DNA of 64,000 bases from Buttiauxella gaviniae ATCC 51604 (GTDB taxonomy: Bacteria > Pseudomonadota > Gammaproteobacteria > Enterobacterales > Enterobacteriaceae), in NCBI RefSeq assembly GCF_001654835.1, contig NZ_LXEP01000015.1, forward strand, positions 248,001 to 312,000, read 5' to 3'. The position numbers and the translations under genes were made by a program. Below, in pieces: positions 63,437-64,000 of the stretch; positions within the stretch are counted from its first letter, which is position 1, and every line of letters begins with the position of its first letter. The notes under the pieces were generated by a model. It searched no databases, was not told the origin of the DNA, and saw nothing but the letters and a program-made list of their open reading frames with translations.

Positions 63437-64000
63437 ATGAAATATTCATTAGGGCCAGTGCTGTACTACTGGCCAAAAGAGACGTTGGAAAAATTTTACC
63501 AAGCTGCAGCAAACAGCAGTGCCGAGACGATTTATCTTGGTGAGTCAGTGTGCAGCAAGCGCCGTGCAACCAAAACGGGCGAATGGCTGGATATGGCGAA
63601 AAGCCTGGCAAGCCAGGGTAAGCAAGTTGTCCTCTCCACGCTGGCGCTGGTTCAGGCACCGTCTGAATTAAACGAACTCAAACGCTACGTCGAGAATGGT
63701 GATTTCCTGATTGAAGCCAATGATCTCGGTGCCGTGAATATGGCGGCAGAACGCAAACTGCCGTTTGTCGCAGGCCACGCGCTCAACTGCTATAACGCGG
63801 TGACGCTGCGCATACTGCTCAAACAAGGTATGGTTCGCTGGTGTATGCCGGTTGAGCTTTCACGTGACTGGCTGGCAAACATGCTCACTCAGTGTGACGA
63901 GTTGGGTATTCGCAATAAGTTTGAAGTCGAAGTGCTCAGCTATGGCCATTTGCCTTTGGCGTATTCCGCACGCTGTTTCACCGCACGTTCCGAAGACAAA
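63437..64000 (+). CDS. ubiV: UbiV (YhbV), cut by window end
   Basis: 188 codons are visible from ATG 63437 (MKYSLGPVLYYWPKETLEKF), open to the window edge. The sequence is collinear with E. coli UbiV, the partner of UbiU: GESVCSKRRATKTGEWLDMAKSL, FVAGHALNCYNAVTLRILLKQGMVRWCMPVELS, and SYGHLPLAYSARCFTARSEDK. One likely cluster cysteine (YSARC) is present; the remaining ligands fall outside. An ATG at 63431 is in frame two codons earlier. Confidence 0.94.
   Translation, partial: MKYSLGPVLYYWPKETLEKFYQAAANSSAETIYLGESVCSKRRATKTGEWLDMAKSLASQGKQVVLSTLALVQAPSELNELKRYVENGDFLIEANDLGAVNMAAERKLPFVAGHALNCYNAVTLRILLKQGMVRWCMPVELSRDWLANMLTQCDELGIRNKFEVEVLSYGHLPLAYSARCFTARSEDK

Overview
The window reads as chromosomal DNA of a member of the Enterobacteriaceae. 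Almost every gene has a close Escherichia/Salmonella counterpart with collinear protein length. It carries ERIC and REP repeats and classic enteric control sites (ARG boxes, a PhoP box, FNR sites, the pyrL attenuator). Several loci are typical of enterics other than E. coli K-12: miaE, an arginine deiminase operon with its own ArgR paralogue, an ATP-dependent dihydroxyacetone kinase and a GH20 hexosaminidase. Genus cannot be fixed from the sequence alone; Buttiauxella/Kluyvera-like genomes are a guess. No tRNA, rRNA, CRISPR array, insertion sequence or prophage was seen.

Layout. 1-3.4 kb: 5' part of a DgcZ-type diguanylate cyclase, then patA (putrescine aminotransferase) behind a sigma-54/NtrC-type promoter, then an orphan family-17 glycosyltransferase. 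3.4-12 kb: the complete AI-2 (LuxS autoinducer) uptake and processing locus, lsrACDBFG divergent from lsrRK. 12-17.7 kb: an orphan coiled-coil sugar porin, fadH, rlmG, ygjP. 17.7-30.4 kb: dihydroxyacetone kinase, yjgR, lptG-lptF, pepA-holC-valS, yjgN (AT-rich), yjgM. 30.4-35.4 kb: the sugar-phosphate sensing and uptake system uhpABCT. 35.5-46.7 kb: miaE, rraB, argI, tabA, the arginine deiminase operon arcA-arcC-arcB-arcD with a divergent argR-type gene, pyrL-pyrBI and ridA. This is a compact carbamoyl-phosphate neighbourhood with three transcarbamoylases. 46.7-56.7 kb: GH20 hexosaminidase, mgtA with its PhoP box, mgtL leader peptide and long leader, and treR-treB-treC. 57-59.7 kb: nrdD-nrdG, the anaerobic ribonucleotide reductase, with a rich regulatory leader. 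59.7-64 kb: yraR, yhbP, yhbQ, yhbS, and the O2-independent ubiquinone genes ubiT, ubiU, ubiV (ubiV cut by the window end).

Anaerobic or low-oxygen themes recur: ADI pathway, nrdDG and ubiTUV, the latter two with FNR-like sites. Nitrogen and arginine economy recurs too: patA, argI, arc and the ArgR paralogue.

No wholly unknown system is evident. The items most worth a second look are: the ArgR paralogue that has lost the arginine-binding Asp pair; the 20-bp perfect palindrome in the arcA promoter region; the nrdD leader, which combines paired FNR sites, an inverted repeat resembling NrdR boxes and two perfect DnaA boxes; the orphan GT17 glycosyltransferase; and a dispersed inverted repeat that supplies the C-terminus of LsrK.
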